A model generated the notes under the pieces. The model made no database searches, was not told where the DNA came from, and was given only the letters and a program-made list of their open reading frames with translations. Shown in pieces: positions 1 through 11,775 of a stretch of 64,000 nt of DNA (the stretch's first letter is position 1; each line of letters begins with the position of its first letter). Origin of the DNA: Apophysomyces variabilis (Eukaryota; Mucoromycota; Mucoromycetes; Mucorales; Mucoraceae); the NCBI GenBank assembly GCA_002749535.1, contig MZZL01000404.1, positions 485,037 to 549,036 of the forward strand. Reading direction: 5' to 3'. The position numbers were made by a program, and so were the translations under genes.

Positions 1-2020
1 TCACAAATCATTAATCCATTCAATTATATATTGGACCGTATATGACGTGTGCTTCACATGGTGTGTCTATACATACGGGTTCGTCACGAGTTAAAAAGGC
101 AATGTCAATGCGTAATGGCAGATGGTAGCTCATGTCATTTATAGGCAAAAGCTATCCATTAGGGAAGAACAGGGCAATCCTTGTAAGTAAGCATCCACCT
201 GTCGCCCGAAAGAAAGTAGAACGTATCAGAAAGCCATTCATTCGTTCCTGTACTGTCCAATTCCGATAAGAATATGCAATGTGCTGTTTTGAGCAAACAC
301 CTGATCTTCTTTATCGTCTCAGATACGCATACGCCTTGCAACTTGTTTATCAAGGCAATTTTTCTTGCAGCTTCGCTCACTGTTTGTGGTACTTCACTCC
401 ATTCGTTTTTCTAGTTTTCACTAGTCGAACAACAGCTTCATCACGTCTTCAGACCATAAGCCAAAATGAAAGCGGGAACCGCATTCTCTTTGTTAAAAAC
501 AAGTAGAAACAGCGTTTCTTAATATACACACTGTCTAAAACCTAGTATCATAGCTGTCCGCTGTCGGTAGCAGCAGGGCGTTTGGAACATGGACGCTTTG
601 TTTACGGTTCTATGTTTACGCGCTTCATGACCGGAAGTCGGAATGTTTGATTGTGCCATGCGTTCAAAGCTAAAAAAAGAAAAGAAGAAACAAAGGGGAC
701 GAAGAACGCGTTTGATGTTCATTGCCCAGTTACGTTCTGTAGCAATACTCTGTAAACGTTGTGGCCATCTTTCGCCTAATGTCAAACCTTAATGTCATAT
801 GAGTGCCTTCTGCGCAATGCCACACTATTTCTGCTTTGCATGATAGATAAATCATTTATACTTGCTAATTCAGGAAAACGATATTTTCTTTACAATGTCA
901 AAGCGCTTTGCTTCGGATAATTGTTCAGCTGGAGAGGTGGCGTTGAGTTGTAACTCAGCAGCAAAGTGGAAGCGTTGTTTATCCGTCAAGCAAGGATAAG
1001 ACTGCAGGTATGGCACTAGCACGTCCATTTAATGCATAAATGTGAGCAAAAAACTATTCTCCCACGACAGTTGCAGCAATAAAGCTAATTCTAAATGCTG
1101 AGTACCTCTATCATGTGAGGGAAGAGGAAACTCGACTAAGTGTTCGTTTGTACCTTTTTTTTACCATTAAAATGCATACTAGGTAAAATGAAAAAGGGAA
1201 GCTTTATTCTCAACATTTAGCAAAGAAGCACTCACTTTGGGTCAGCGAATGATTTATCGAGAAGTCAAGTTTTATTTTACATGAACATACGTCAGGGATA
1301 AGACCATCAAGCTTTGGTCATTGTCGATGTTGTCAAGGGGCAAAAAAAAGCGTGCTTTTTTTTGTAACATAGGCTAAACGGTGGTCTAACCAATTACGCA
1401 TTTTAATGCATGGGAACTTTCCAAATGCTTGTCTGTTTCGGACAAGCTGCTGTGCATGAAAGACGTCATTTTACAACGCGATTGGATCATTTGTTGCGAA
1501 AAGAAAAAGCACAGCGAATGCCTATGAAAGTCTATCGGTCGAGTCTTTCACATGCAGGCAAAAAGGCAGTTCCGAAAGAGAGTGAACGCATTAAAAAAGT
1601 CTGCCATGGTTACTATTTGTATATTTCTATACGTGTCAATACATGCATAAAAAAAGAGATTAAAGGCGTTTCTATCGCCAACAGAAAGATTGGTAGAATT
1701 ACCAAGCGCAAGAAGCCATGGAAACGTACCGAAAAAGCGAAAGCCACGGTGGCTGGCTTGATAAGCTTTAGTAGTTTGAAATATCCGGGCATCTTGTTGT
1801 AAAATGGCAACAAGGTGTGGCGTCCCTCTATGAGTTGATAGGTCAGAAAATTTGCAAATGGCCAAGATGGGATGATGTATTGTGATACCTTCCGGTCCCG
1901 AGATACTTGTGTCACGAAACTATACAAATAACCAAAAAAGTATAAAAGATGGCGTTCTCTCTCATTCTCACACTATCTCGTTAGTTTTCTTTCTTCTAGT
2001 CTTCTCTTTCTTAACATACA
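1..2020. other. Intergenic, no supported gene
   Basis: I see no recognisable gene in this 2-kb stretch. Several open frames of 60-130 codons exist, the longest at 1410-1802 on the plus strand. They overlap each other on opposite strands, show no family motifs, and have no convincing splice-linked partners. The last 150 bases are pyrimidine-rich and form the likely 5' leader and promoter of the CipC-like gene that starts at 2021. Confidence 0.5.
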
Positions 2021-2632
2021 ATGTAAGTCATCTCTACGCACTTTGGTTCCATCATAACGCGTCTCTCACGCTGTTTGAACCGTAGGGGTTTCTCTGATTT
2101 CTTTGGCGGACACCACGAGGAAGTGAACAATGCTGAAGAGCCACACCACAAGGCCAAGTTGTCACATGAAGTGATTGCCGGTGCTGGTAGGTTTCCTCTT
2201 CATCTGCTTTCTTACTGGCATTCCTGTATATATCTGTGCGTGTGTGTCCTAACCTGCCATCGTTCTTTCTATTCTAGCTGCCTACGAAGCTTTCAAGGCC
2301 TACAACGAGCACAAGGAAAAGCAAGGGTGAGTGAGCGAGAGAGAAAAGCGCTTTGTACAATTTTGAAGCAGGCATGGATTGACATCTTTCATAGCGAGCC
2401 CGTCTCTCACGCCAAGGCCAAGGAACTTCTTGCCGGTTTTGCTGGTGCCGCCCTTGACAGACTGTAAGTAAAAAAGAAGAACTCTGCATCTTTGTCTCAA
2501 CAGTTTCACTGAAAAATGACATGTGAATGTAGTATCGAAACCAAGGGTCTCGATCACCTCGACAAGCTCAAGGCCAAGAAGAAGGCTGAGGAAGAAATCA
2601 CTACTTACTACGACAGGGAATACAGCAACTAA
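2021..2632 (+). CDS. CipC-like protein (DUF3759 family)
   Basis: A small acidic, probably cytosolic fungal stress protein of about 105 residues. The family's molecular role is unknown; it is named after concanamycin-induced protein C of Aspergillus. I join five exons: 2021-2022, 2086-2186, 2278-2326, 2395-2463 and 2533-2632. The product begins MGFSDFF and carries the family landmarks KLSHEVIAGAAAYEAFKAY, AKELLAGFAGA and a C-terminal TKGLDHLDKLKA helix. Exon 1 holds only the bases AT; the G of the start codon is the first base of exon 2, which restores the conserved MGF start of the family. Every junction has GT and AG ends and keeps frame. The family call is strong. The split start rests on the donor GTAAGT at 2023 and the acceptor at 2084-2085. 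Confidence 0.88.
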
Positions 2633-3118
2633 GCAGTACCCTTATCATGCTTTTCTTTTTTCTTGTAAATGATGACCATCAATGAAAAGATGGAGAAGTA
2701 AATAAAATGAAAGAGGCTGACTAGCCTTTTGTTCTCAACGAGTAAATGAGTCAATGATATCCTTTTCTAACCGTGGCGGAACCGGCAGCAGCAATGTATC
2801 CGAAAGTTTGTAAGACAAAAGGAAACGTTGCACAGGTTTGTTTTGACCATCTGATACGTTGGCATCCTGCAAGCTTAAGGTCTTTAACCATACGTTTGAC
2901 ACCAAGCATTCCATAAATTGCATATTAAGAGGCGATTGTCGTATCCGTGATGGTCTGCTCTGCAATCTAGTTTCTTTTCAATGCCTCAATGAGATTTCGT
3001 GGTTTATTGTATACATTTACTCGCATACACAGTCGTGCGAAAAAGATTTCATGTTGGTCTAATCTATGGGCTAGTTTGTGTCTCTCTTTTTCTCCCTTTC
3101 TTTCGCTTTTTTATCCAC
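2633..3118. other. Convergent intergenic region
   Basis: This is the 3' flank of the CipC-like gene and of the transporter gene that ends at 3119 on the other strand. An AATAAA-like sequence (aataaaatg) lies at about 2701. I see no other gene; short open frames here lack motifs. Confidence 0.5.
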
Positions 3119-4554
3119 CTATTTTGAAATTCTTTCCTTGTATCGGACCCATCCATAGTAACCAGAGCCAAATAATGCTAGGAAGATTCCGAGTCCGTTC
3201 TACATTGCCAACTGTTAAAAAACTTAAAAGAGGACTAAAATAGCATACCAAATCGGAGATAGGATTTCTATAGATCATGGCTGCGAGGAGGGTTTGCACG
3301 CATGCCTGATAGACAAGAATAGGTTATCAACTGTGTTTGTTGGGAATTCTAATCCTTACCTTAGCTGTACCACAAATGGTATTCGTCAGGGCCGATGTGT
3401 ACTTGACCTGCAAGAACATGGCGATGTTGATACCAAAGCCAGTGACACCTGTAATAGTCTAATGCACGCCTATGTTAAAAGCCCGCTCATGGTCCCTTTA
3501 TAGAACGTACCATCATTGTCCAGAACCCAAGATCATGCAACTGCTCTTGTTTCGTCTCTATCATCTCTGATAGTTCACCGGAGAACAGGACAAGTGGGAA
3601 CAGGAAAATGAGAGCCAGGGTAGTGTTATAGTGCAACAGTTTCCTTTTCGAAATTAGAGTGATCGTTTAGACTTGTTTTGCTAGTATGAGTGTCACCATC
3701 CTTAATTTACCATTGATTATTGTCCACCGCTGCCAACGTCTTCTGGACATAAATACCATACAAGGCAACAAAGGCTGAGGAGCCCACACCGTAGAACACA
3801 CCTTCCAATGAAAAGTGAAGCTCACCGTAGGATCCGATAGCAAATCCCAAGAAGACAATGACACAGGCCACCAGGGCGGGAAACGACGTCTTCTTTCCAA
3901 GGATAAGGTATGTAAACAGGACGGTAAAATTGATGGAAAGAGATCGGGCGACTTGATAGAACGTAATTTCAACATATTTAAGACAGAGGTTGTTGAGAGC
4001 CAGCATCATCACGTAGATAAACGTAAGTGGAGCGACTTTCTTGGCCGTGATCGTATTGAACTCATACGGTGGGATTATGCTGAATAACGGGTTGCTAAGG
4101 GACGCATACAATAACAAAAGGTCAGCTTTTCTCGATTTGTTGCTGGGTTGTCAACCAAAGTCAAACACTCTCTACTCCCACAAACCATAGATATACATGA
4201 CTACACACAGCCCCAACTTGCCTCCACATACACAAGAAAACGCGAAATTTTAAAAAAGAAAGCTTACGTCTTTCCAAGATGAGCCCAGATGAGAAGCAAG
4301 ACCAGAGCTACGACCAGCTGATACCATGTGACAAACAGGGCAAAATTGAATTGCATGCCGTCCATAATATACTTGTTAAGGAACACAACGGACAGGGAAA
4401 TGACAAAGTAGAAAGTAACAACAGCCACGATCAAGGCGACGGGATGTGACCTTTCGGCCGGTTTACGTTGAACTGCAGGGTTTGGCAAGAAAGGTTCCTG
4501 ACTTTCATCGTCATCTCTTCGGCTCATCGGAATGTCTTCATTCTTTGTCGCCAT
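3119..4554 (-). CDS. GDP-fucose transporter-like nucleotide-sugar transporter (SLC35C/TPT family)
   Basis: A multi-pass Golgi-type antiporter of the triose-phosphate/nucleotide-sugar transporter superfamily, predicted to carry a nucleotide sugar (GDP-fucose in the closest animal relatives) into the Golgi lumen. Six exons read downward from 4554: 4554-4268, 4094-3711, 3643-3511, 3458-3360, 3305-3249 and 3199-3119. The N-terminal 35 residues are polar, followed by repeated hydrophobic spans. Diagnostic stretches are KYVEITFYQVARSLSINFTV, ALYGIYVQKTLAAVD, VKYTSALTNTICGTAKA and the C-terminal GSGYYGWVRYKERISK. These match the SLC35C1 pattern (VARSL, SPLTHNVSGTAKA, YTWVR). Substrate is inferred from family resemblance; another nucleotide sugar cannot be excluded. 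Fucose is a known component of Mucorales wall polymers, which fits. Confidence 0.82.
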
Positions 4555-5785
4555 ACTTGATCAGTTTGAAGAAGAAAAAGAAACAAGAGAAGGTGTTGGT
4601 GACTGAGTCAAGGGGCGAACGTGCCTAAAAATATTCCACCTTAACAAATTAGGGCAAAGTCACAGTCTTCGCAGATCCCATTTTGCTGTGCGACATAAAG
4701 ATCGGGTATCGATATTGAATGCAGGACAGCGGACTTGTGCTGAATAAGAGCAAAATACCACATTCATCATAGAGAACAAGTTACGTCTATGATAAGTTGA
4801 TTATATGCTAAGGATAACAATATTCAGGAGGAAAAGGTGCTTGAACCCAAGCGACTTTCAGCCCGCCTTTTTTCGGCTTAATAAGAAGAAGAAAGATATC
4901 TGTTTATACAGTATGGCCAATATGTCTCTTTAAACCAGTTTCCTATTGTTTAAACCGGACATGGGTTAATGAATCAGGATACTTATGCTGTAAACTATCG
5001 ACATTTAATCCAGGCCACATACGGTAGATATGACTTGAGGGCTTTGATTAGATCAAAAAGGGTTCGCTTTTATGATCGCTTCCTTACATCCTGCACTTTT
5101 CGGAGTTGTTTTGTTTGATCTGCGATAAATATGAAACGCTTCTATTAAGAGCGTTCGACAGAAAAATGAGAAGGCCAATCTGTAATCATGTAGAGAGATG
5201 ATATCATTTGACGGTAACAACCGTCTTGTTAGCAACCTGCTGTTGGTGTTAAAATACTCCCTCTATCAGTGATTCTGGCCTGATCAACTGCTATTCTAAA
5301 GTGATAATAAGAATAAATGATCGAGACTACCTGTGCATGTTAACGCTTGATGGATTGTACTGTATTAGCTATTCTCTCTCTCTCATTTGACCGAAAGTAG
5401 AAAAGACGGTCGTAAAAGTAGTACATTTTTTAACCTTCTTTATCCGTCATCCTTCTTTAACAGTTGATTGTCATCAAATGAGCATAAAACATCCCATTTA
5501 TGGTATACTGCCTATTCTTTCAATGAAAAGCGTGAATAGTATTAATCAGTTGGTAAGAATCAGTGACAGAAGTGCTTCCATGTTCATGACGGCGTGTGCT
5601 CTTCTATGCCGCCCAAGTCTTCTATTTACTAAGTAGTGAAAGTTACAAAATAGAGTAATAGAGGACAAATGCCGTTAAGTGGGAAAGAGTAATGAGAGGG
5701 GAGTTGGAAGTTTGCGAAAGAAAAAGAAAAAAGGGTAAAAACAAATGCGAAAGATATCACCTGCGTAGATGCAAATATTGTCTGA
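4555..5785. other. Intergenic, no supported gene
   Basis: This is the upstream region of the transporter (right side of that gene) and the 3' flank of the F-box gene. It is AT-rich with short CT runs near 5380. I see no gene, tRNA or repeat array. Confidence 0.5.
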
Positions 5786-6910
5786 TTATACTTGAAGCTT
5801 TCGGGCGAGACTGAGTTTCTTCATACGCCATTGGTCTTCAGAATCCTGAATTCTACGGACGACATCTTCTTCTCCAAGCAGAGAACCATTTCCGATGACA
5901 AGGGACTTGGCAAAGGGGTATTTCCACAACACTCGAGCATCAACGCCGGCTCCCTCCAGCATATGTTGTAACCTCGATAACCGCGTGTGACATTCGTGTG
6001 TATGTGCTTGGACGTAGTTGCGTAACGCGCAAGGCACTTCCGCTTCGCCGTTGTCCCGGCGATCTTCGGAGTGTGAATGCACCGTGGGAAAGCTTGAGGG
6101 TTTGCATTGCTCTTGATGAGCCGTCTCCACAATGTAGGCCAAGATGGGCTCGGATAGAGGGTCGTATTTGTATAGTCCATATCGGGCGAGAGCATTACCA
6201 AGATGTTCATATCGATCAGCATAAATCTGATGTACGGGGATTGCTGGATTCATGCCAGCGACAACCCATGCTAACGTGACGCGGAGCCAGTGAATCTGCA
6301 TGCATGGCGATGCTGGAACTCGTGGTTGCGTATGGTAGGCGTAGTAAGAAGGCTGTTGTTGCGACCGGACATGGTGAGGCATATTAGGATAGACGTAATC
6401 GAAGGAGAGAATAAGACCTTTGTCACCCACATAATGTGGATCACAAGATGAGGCTGGCTTTGGGGTACAAGGGGTCGGCAGCTCGTACATTCGCTCGAGT
6501 GCTGGATTGTATCGCATATGAAAAAGAATCAACTCTCGATCTTTTGGGCTCATGGATTCAATATGTTCTGGTAGCTCTTCTGGAGCCCACTTGTTGAAAT
6601 GTATCTGCATTCGCCGTTGGAAGCTAGAAAAGGTCGATAATGACACTGGTGAGGCACTCGGCTGTGGCCTGAATTCAATAATTCGATTGACTGGATCATA
6701 ACTCTGCGCAAAAAGCTCGATGGCCGCCCTATTGCTGTCGCCGATCTTGACAGAGATTGTGTTCTGTCCAAGTTTTATACTCCTATAAATGTGCTCTTCC
6801 ACCATCTGCCGCCATGACCGACATAATGCACCTATTCGGTAAAGCTCAGCATATGACAAGAATGAAAATATATGAAGAATGATTTCTGGAGCAAGCGATG
6901 TAATGTCCAT
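5786..6910 (-). CDS. F-box protein, single exon
   Basis: A 374-residue protein with an N-terminal F-box at about residues 4-45 (LAPEIILHIFSFLSYAEL, then the CRSWRQMVEEHIY segment). This is the usual Skp1-binding module of SCF ubiquitin ligases, so the product probably recruits a substrate. The rest has no leucine-rich or WD repeats that I can see. It contains a tyrosine/histidine-rich middle and a conserved-looking segment (WLRVTLAWVVAG) near residue 210, typical of uncharacterised fungal F-box proteins. The frame is uninterrupted from ATG at 6910 to the stop at 5786, so no introns are needed. The target is unknown. Confidence 0.75.
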   Translation of the reverse strand: MDITSLAPEIILHIFSFLSYAELYRIGALCRSWRQMVEEHIYRSIKLGQNTISVKIGDSNRAAIELFAQSYDPVNRIIEFRPQPSASPVSLSTFSSFQRRMQIHFNKWAPEELPEHIESMSPKDRELILFHMRYNPALERMYELPTPCTPKPASSCDPHYVGDKGLILSFDYVYPNMPHHVRSQQQPSYYAYHTQPRVPASPCMQIHWLRVTLAWVVAGMNPAIPVHQIYADRYEHLGNALARYGLYKYDPLSEPILAYIVETAHQEQCKPSSFPTVHSHSEDRRDNGEAEVPCALRNYVQAHTHECHTRLSRLQHMLEGAGVDARVLWKYPFAKSLVIGNGSLLGEEDVVRRIQDSEDQWRMKKLSLARKLQV

Positions 6911-7456
6911 GGTGGAAAGACTATAAGAAAAGAAAGGTTCCCTTTTTGTCCAACAAAGGTAAGAAGGTTACCATGTCGGGCATTAAATCAGGTGTGCAAC
7001 ATGGTTTGCTGGAAAAGCGTATGTTCTGCAGTGTGTCACTTACCAGGTCATTCCCCTCTAATTCCTTGCAGCAGAAGAGAGATTAAGGCATTTCTATGGG
7101 AAATGCGCAAACACATATCATCTTCTCTTTAAATAAGGCCAATGCTGGATATGTTCGTCATCACAATTATTAAAGGCGGACATAGTTACTGTCAATGCAG
7201 CTTTGATCTTTTGTATATTTGACTCAGCAAGCTTTGGAAACACATGCACGATAATCAAGATAAAAATCGATCGCTGTAGATATGATATATTAAATGTTGT
7301 TGCTGTGCATATAATGATAGTTTTCCCTAGCCACGGACGATCTAGTCAAAATCAGTTGAATTACCATGATTTTAATATTTATTATCTATTCAGTCTTTTT
7401 ATCTATGTTGCTTCCATGCTATTATTTTTCTTTTTACTCTATGTTTTTGGTTTTCT
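6911..7456. other. Intergenic between F-box and ERV1-like genes
   Basis: AT-rich sequence upstream of the F-box gene and downstream of the ERV1-like gene. The open frames at 6872-7132 and 7203-7460 have no recognisable content. I see nothing else. Confidence 0.45.
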
Positions 7457-8154
7457 TTAATCACAACGTCCATCAGGTGGACCATTTAGCCATCGTTCAA
7501 ACACTTTAGAGCAATCGAACTGAGGCTTATTAAGTTTCGCATTCACCTCATTATGCCTTCGACATAACCATTGACTCAGAGTATCTCGGCTATCTGCGTT
7601 GATAGGATCTTTAGCCACGGCCTTTTGAAAGTCGTCCTATTTTGGAGTTGAGTTACAAAACCTATGCCAATCTCCTAAATTACCTTGCAGAACCAGCATG
7701 GGTACTGCTGTGCAAACGCCTCAAAAAATCGTGTGATGCTCTCTTTTTCTTTCGGTGCAGGTTTCTCTGGATAATATGCTGCCATTGTATGCAGTAATGT
7801 CCACGTTGAGCGGCCAAGAGTTTCCACGTCTGCTGGACAGTTGTTACGACGCCATTCCTCGTCCGAGACAGGCTCCTCGGTGTTAGCAGAAGACGAATGG
7901 TTGACATTGGCCGGCTGTTCAATCTGATTCTTCTTTACGCCTGTTGGCTGTTCTGTAGATTTCGGGCTTTCTGTCTTGGCAGCTTTCTTACTAAGCTTTG
8001 ACCACATCTTCATGTCAATGCATGTGCGGCAAGGTTTGCCATCCTTCATGGGAATCTGTTTTCCCGTTTCCGGATCAATATAGACAGACTTCTTGGACTC
8101 CTCATGAGTGTCTGCCCGGAGATCGTCGTCCTGGAGTGGGAGTATTTCGGCCAT
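7457..8154 (-). CDS. ERV1: FAD-linked sulfhydryl oxidase, Erv1/ALR type
   Basis: A mitochondrial intermembrane-space oxidase that re-oxidises Mia40 and passes electrons to cytochrome c or oxygen. There are two exons, 8154 down to about 7684 and about 7636 down to 7457, with in-frame GT-AG ends. The N-terminal shuttle pair is CRTC at about residue 42 (GKPCRTC, like the yeast GKPCRSC). The catalytic core has NCPADVETLGRSTWTLLH, the active-site CXXC as YPCWFCK, then the FAD-binding helix WLCRRHNEVNAKLNKPQFDC and the C-terminal WLNGPPDGRCD. All family cysteines are present. The low-complexity linker (about residues 60-100) between shuttle and core is typical of fungal Erv1. It is transcribed divergently from the transcription factor starting at 8295, sharing about 140 bp of promoter. 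Confidence 0.93.
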
Positions 8155-8294
8155 ATCGGATAAAAGGATTGAGACTCGGTCAAACGGGTTGTGGAAGAAC
8201 CCATTGGTCAGTTCAAAGTCACGCCAGGGACAAATGGATAGAAAAAAAAGAGGGCCGAATTTTATCCGAGCTTAAATCTGTCTAGAAAACGTCA
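8155..8294. promoter_or_regulatory. Shared divergent promoter, ERV1 / zinc-cluster factor
   Basis: Only 140 bp separate the two start codons of the ERV1-like gene (minus strand) and the Zn2Cys6 factor (plus strand). Both promoters must lie here or overlap the 5' ends. No binding site can be assigned from sequence alone. Confidence 0.5.
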
Positions 8295-10593
8295 ATGGTA
8301 GACTCACAAGCACGAAAAACACCCTGTGAAGGCAATATACTTTGAAATTCCCGGAAAAATGAATTCTAAAACTCTTCATCATAGAATGTCGGGATCAAAA
8401 GCGTAGATGCAATGGAGAATCCCCATGTGTCAGGTATGAAATGGAGATAGATTCAGTATTTGTAATCAACCGACTAAATCCTTCGCTGTTCTGTACCGTA
8501 GATGCAAGAAGCTCGGTTTTCCTTGTATTTACTTGATCCGAAGTTCACCCAGAGACGATGAATTTGTGCATATAGCGAAGAAAAATAAAATATTGGAAGA
8601 TATCGAAACTCTACAGAAGCAAATGACAGCAATGGAACGAGAATATGAATTAATGCAAGAGAATATGTGTCTTGATTCCATATCCAGTACAGCGTCATGC
8701 TTATATGATACCAATACATGCCAAGACGACGAGGAGGAGAATGGTATGCTTACGCCAATATCCTTCGTCCCTTCCAGCCCCAGTTCAACCAAATCGATGA
8801 CCATTGCCGAAGCGAACGGATTTCGTGCAACCGTGACCCCTCGGACTTGTTCCTGGACGCTTAGCGCTAGCAAAGGGAACTTATGCATTGAGACAACAAT
8901 CAAGAAGCATTCGGAACTTTTGGATAATTTGCAGCACATGTGTACAGCCCTTGGTTATCAATACCGTATCCCGTCCAATTTTCATAGCCATACGGATCGT
9001 AGCATCCTTGTCACAGTGATGAACGTCATCTTAACGAAGAAGTATGATAAGGTTCACTGCAGATCTGTGGCCAAGTCTGTCCAAATTTCCATAGCAGCTA
9101 CCTCTGAAGCCACAAACGCTGTTGTCAAAGCGAAAGCGTCCTTGGGAGCCACCACTATGCGATTACTGCAAGCGTATCTTCAGTGTCAACATTACAAACA
9201 GCTAGCAATCCACGCCCGTGCATTTTTTCAGCTCTTTGTTCAACAATCATTCACTGATATTTCGCCAGCGGTGATGGCATTATGTGCTATGATATGTTCG
9301 CTGCGCTGCAAACATATCACCAACGTCTTGCCGATGCACACCCTATTGGAATACGGTCAATACTACTTTGAGCGGGCGCGTGAATTGCTGGAAGAAAAAT
9401 TCGATGATGCAGATCTAGAAACATTTGCAAGTTATATTTTTATGGCGATATATAAATTGACGGTTTCACATGCAGAAGAAGGTGTAAGATATGGAGATAT
9501 GGCGGAACGCATGTCATACTTGCTGAAGCCCAGATACATTAACGAAGCAACATCTTCTGGAGAGGCCATCCTTTTTCAAAGACTGCTACAGTTTTTGCAT
9601 CGCATCCGTACATATGAGGAAGTTTCAATGGATCGACGAAAAGCTTGTTGTTCCAATAACAACACCCTGCGCTATTGCACGTTGACGAACTACAGCGAAG
9701 GTCATTGGGAAGTAGCAGACGAAGAAACGGAGCGTGAAAAGCAATTCGTTCATATGCATGATTACATTCTGAAACTTCAGCGAGAAACGCATCAAGCGAG
9801 TCGGTCGTTGCAATCTTGCAACATATTTCATCTTGCGCAAATCATCGCTTATCAAGTGGAGCTGGCAGCAAGGCATTGGTATATCCATGTGCTCCCTCCA
9901 AATTTTAGACTATCCTTATCACTGTTTGATTCAAGCGTCAGTGATGAGGTGCTTCATATGACGCTGGAACGTGAATGTGCGCAGAATGCCATACCCATAT
10001 TGACAACATTGGCTGTCTACGATGAATATATGGTTGTAGGACAGTCTTACGTGCCCAAATACTTGCCAAACGCACCAGGACCAACGACAACGGCAGAGGG
10101 TTGTTGTAAAAAACAGAAGGCATGCTGCAAGGCACGACGACGAACTGAAAAGCTTCTGGAACTTCGGCGAGAAGTAGAGTTTGATGGAACGGACGAAGAG
10201 TACCTTGAGCAAGTATCATCCTTAGTCAAAGCAGATGCTCAGTCGGTTCAACTGAATGTGCCCGTGATCCATCAGTCCGTACAGGCAGCGATCTGCACGA
10301 TCCGGTTACTGTGTTATCTGCGTTCCAGACCCAAGGACTGCTACTTTGAAATGCGTATTCTGATGAACGCTTGGCACGTTTTGACTCGTGTACTGCGACT
10401 TGAGCAATCACTTCCATTAGAACTCAAGGCAAAGATACCTGTTATCCGAACCTATCTAGTGATCTGTCTCAATATTGTTCGTGACGAGTTTCGCTTGCTA
10501 CCATCTCATAGCAAGCTGGATACGCTCATTACTGTCATGGAACAGGAAATTCAAGGCCACATTATTCCTCGAGGAGTGGCAGGACCATTCTAG
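8295..10593 (+). CDS. Zn(II)2Cys6 fungal transcription factor
   Basis: A 725-residue predicted DNA-binding regulator. There are three exons: 8295-8331, 8385-8433 and 8502-10593. Total coding length is divisible by three. The zinc cluster is assembled across all three exons: TPCEEC, then RDQKRRCNGE, then SPCVRCKKLGFPC, giving the canonical CX2CX6CX5CX2CX6C spacing at residues 11-34. A coiled linker follows (KILEDIETLQKQM). The long helical C-terminal part resembles the middle homology region of this class, though I see no decisive motif. The first intron starts with GC instead of GT. A cysteine-rich patch (CCKKQKACC) lies around residue 550. Target genes cannot be read from sequence. Confidence 0.85.
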
Positions 10594-11279
10594 ATTTATT
10601 ATTTGCACCAATCCCATTCATCTCTTCTGTTACATTGTATATATCTCTTTTTCTTTCCACCCATCGCTCTTTGCTTTCCAAGATTTCATTTGATTAAATT
10701 TCTTGTTATCTCCTCATAAGATAATAAATAGACTTTATTGAAGAATACCTGACAAGAACAATTGCTTAATGGCCTACCTGGCGTTTGCTTCGTCGGCAAG
10801 TTTCTCTCCCGTTCTATCAAAGTATAGCTCTTTGCCATCGTACCATTTTAGAAGGCGATGCCATTGAAAATCCGAACTTATCATTTTCTGTATTCCGGAT
10901 AAATATTATCTTGCTTTGGCTGAAGACGGTTATATCTACTGCCATAAACAAACCGCGTTCGTATCAAAGAAAGACTCAATTGCCTAATAACAGACTTCCA
11001 CAGTGATTCTGGAAATCAAAGCCGCACCAGATGTGAGTTGAAGTTGTTTTGGCCAACGGGAACGCGGCTTTTCTTTTTCTTCGCATGACTTCACGATGTG
11101 CAATTCTTGCTCTCGCCTGACAAGGTTCAGTTTCCTAGTTATTGTGTATTTTTAATTCGATTTCTTCTCTGTGACCCAGGCCTTCGTTGATCTTTATAAA
11201 AAGAAACGAAGCGTCTTTGAATAAAACCTTGTTTCTTGACTTGGTGAATCATTGATCCTGTTACTCTAAAACTTATCGT
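10594..11279. other. Intergenic, no supported gene
   Basis: This is the 3' flank of the transcription factor (AATAAATAGA near 10724 may act in polyadenylation) followed by about 500 bp without recognisable coding content, next to a transposase remnant. Confidence 0.45.
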
Positions 11280-11775
11280 TAATTGTCCACAAGAGTAAGA
11301 CAAGGTTTGGCAGTGCAAGGAGTACGAGTAAGCCCAGTTTGTGGAACTCTGCCGATTACGACATCACGTTTGATAGCATTGAAGGAAGAAGATATTTTAC
11401 GCATTATGCATCGGTTTAGCACACCTAAAAAGGACAGAAAACTGTCATAACCAAGGAGGACACAAGGACAGATGAGTAGCTTGGATTTATGGAAGCAGTG
11501 ATAGATATCTTCAACCTGGTAATGGCTAGCGTTGATATTCAGAAGTGACCTCAGATCAAAGAAGCTATCGAAAACCACGGCTATAAGCCTATGTTGCTTC
11601 CTCCATGGTCACCATTCTTAAACCTGATTGAGGAGTCGCAATCTATGGTCAAGGCTGGTGTCCGGAAGGAGTGAACTTCAGGAAAGGGATTGCCCGTCAC
11701 CTCGTCTTGCTCGTTCGACCATATCAGTGACTTCCGTTGATTGCTCCACTGGTACTTGTTTGAGATAATTTCTAA
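11280..11775 (+). pseudogene. Decayed DDE transposase (Tc1/mariner-IS630 type)
   Basis: The translation of 11480-11670 gives GFMEAVIDIF, then IKEAIENHGYKPMLLPPWSP, then FLNLIEESQSMVKAGVRKE. This is a clear copy of the C-terminal block of fungal mariner-like transposases, whose usual form is LPPYSPFLNPIEEFWSKVKAG with the last catalytic acid in the E of PIEE. A further trace (SPRLARSTISVTSVDC) follows in another frame at about 11690-11750. In-frame stops occur at about 11474 and 11548 and frame changes are needed, so it is inactive. The N-terminal half is not recognisable. No terminal inverted repeats were identified. Confidence 0.75.

Noticed and set aside
1410..1802. A 130-codon plus-strand frame, with two overlapping minus-strand frames
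   Set aside because: Three frames compete over the same bases, none shows motifs, and composition is Lys/Arg-rich from A-rich DNA.
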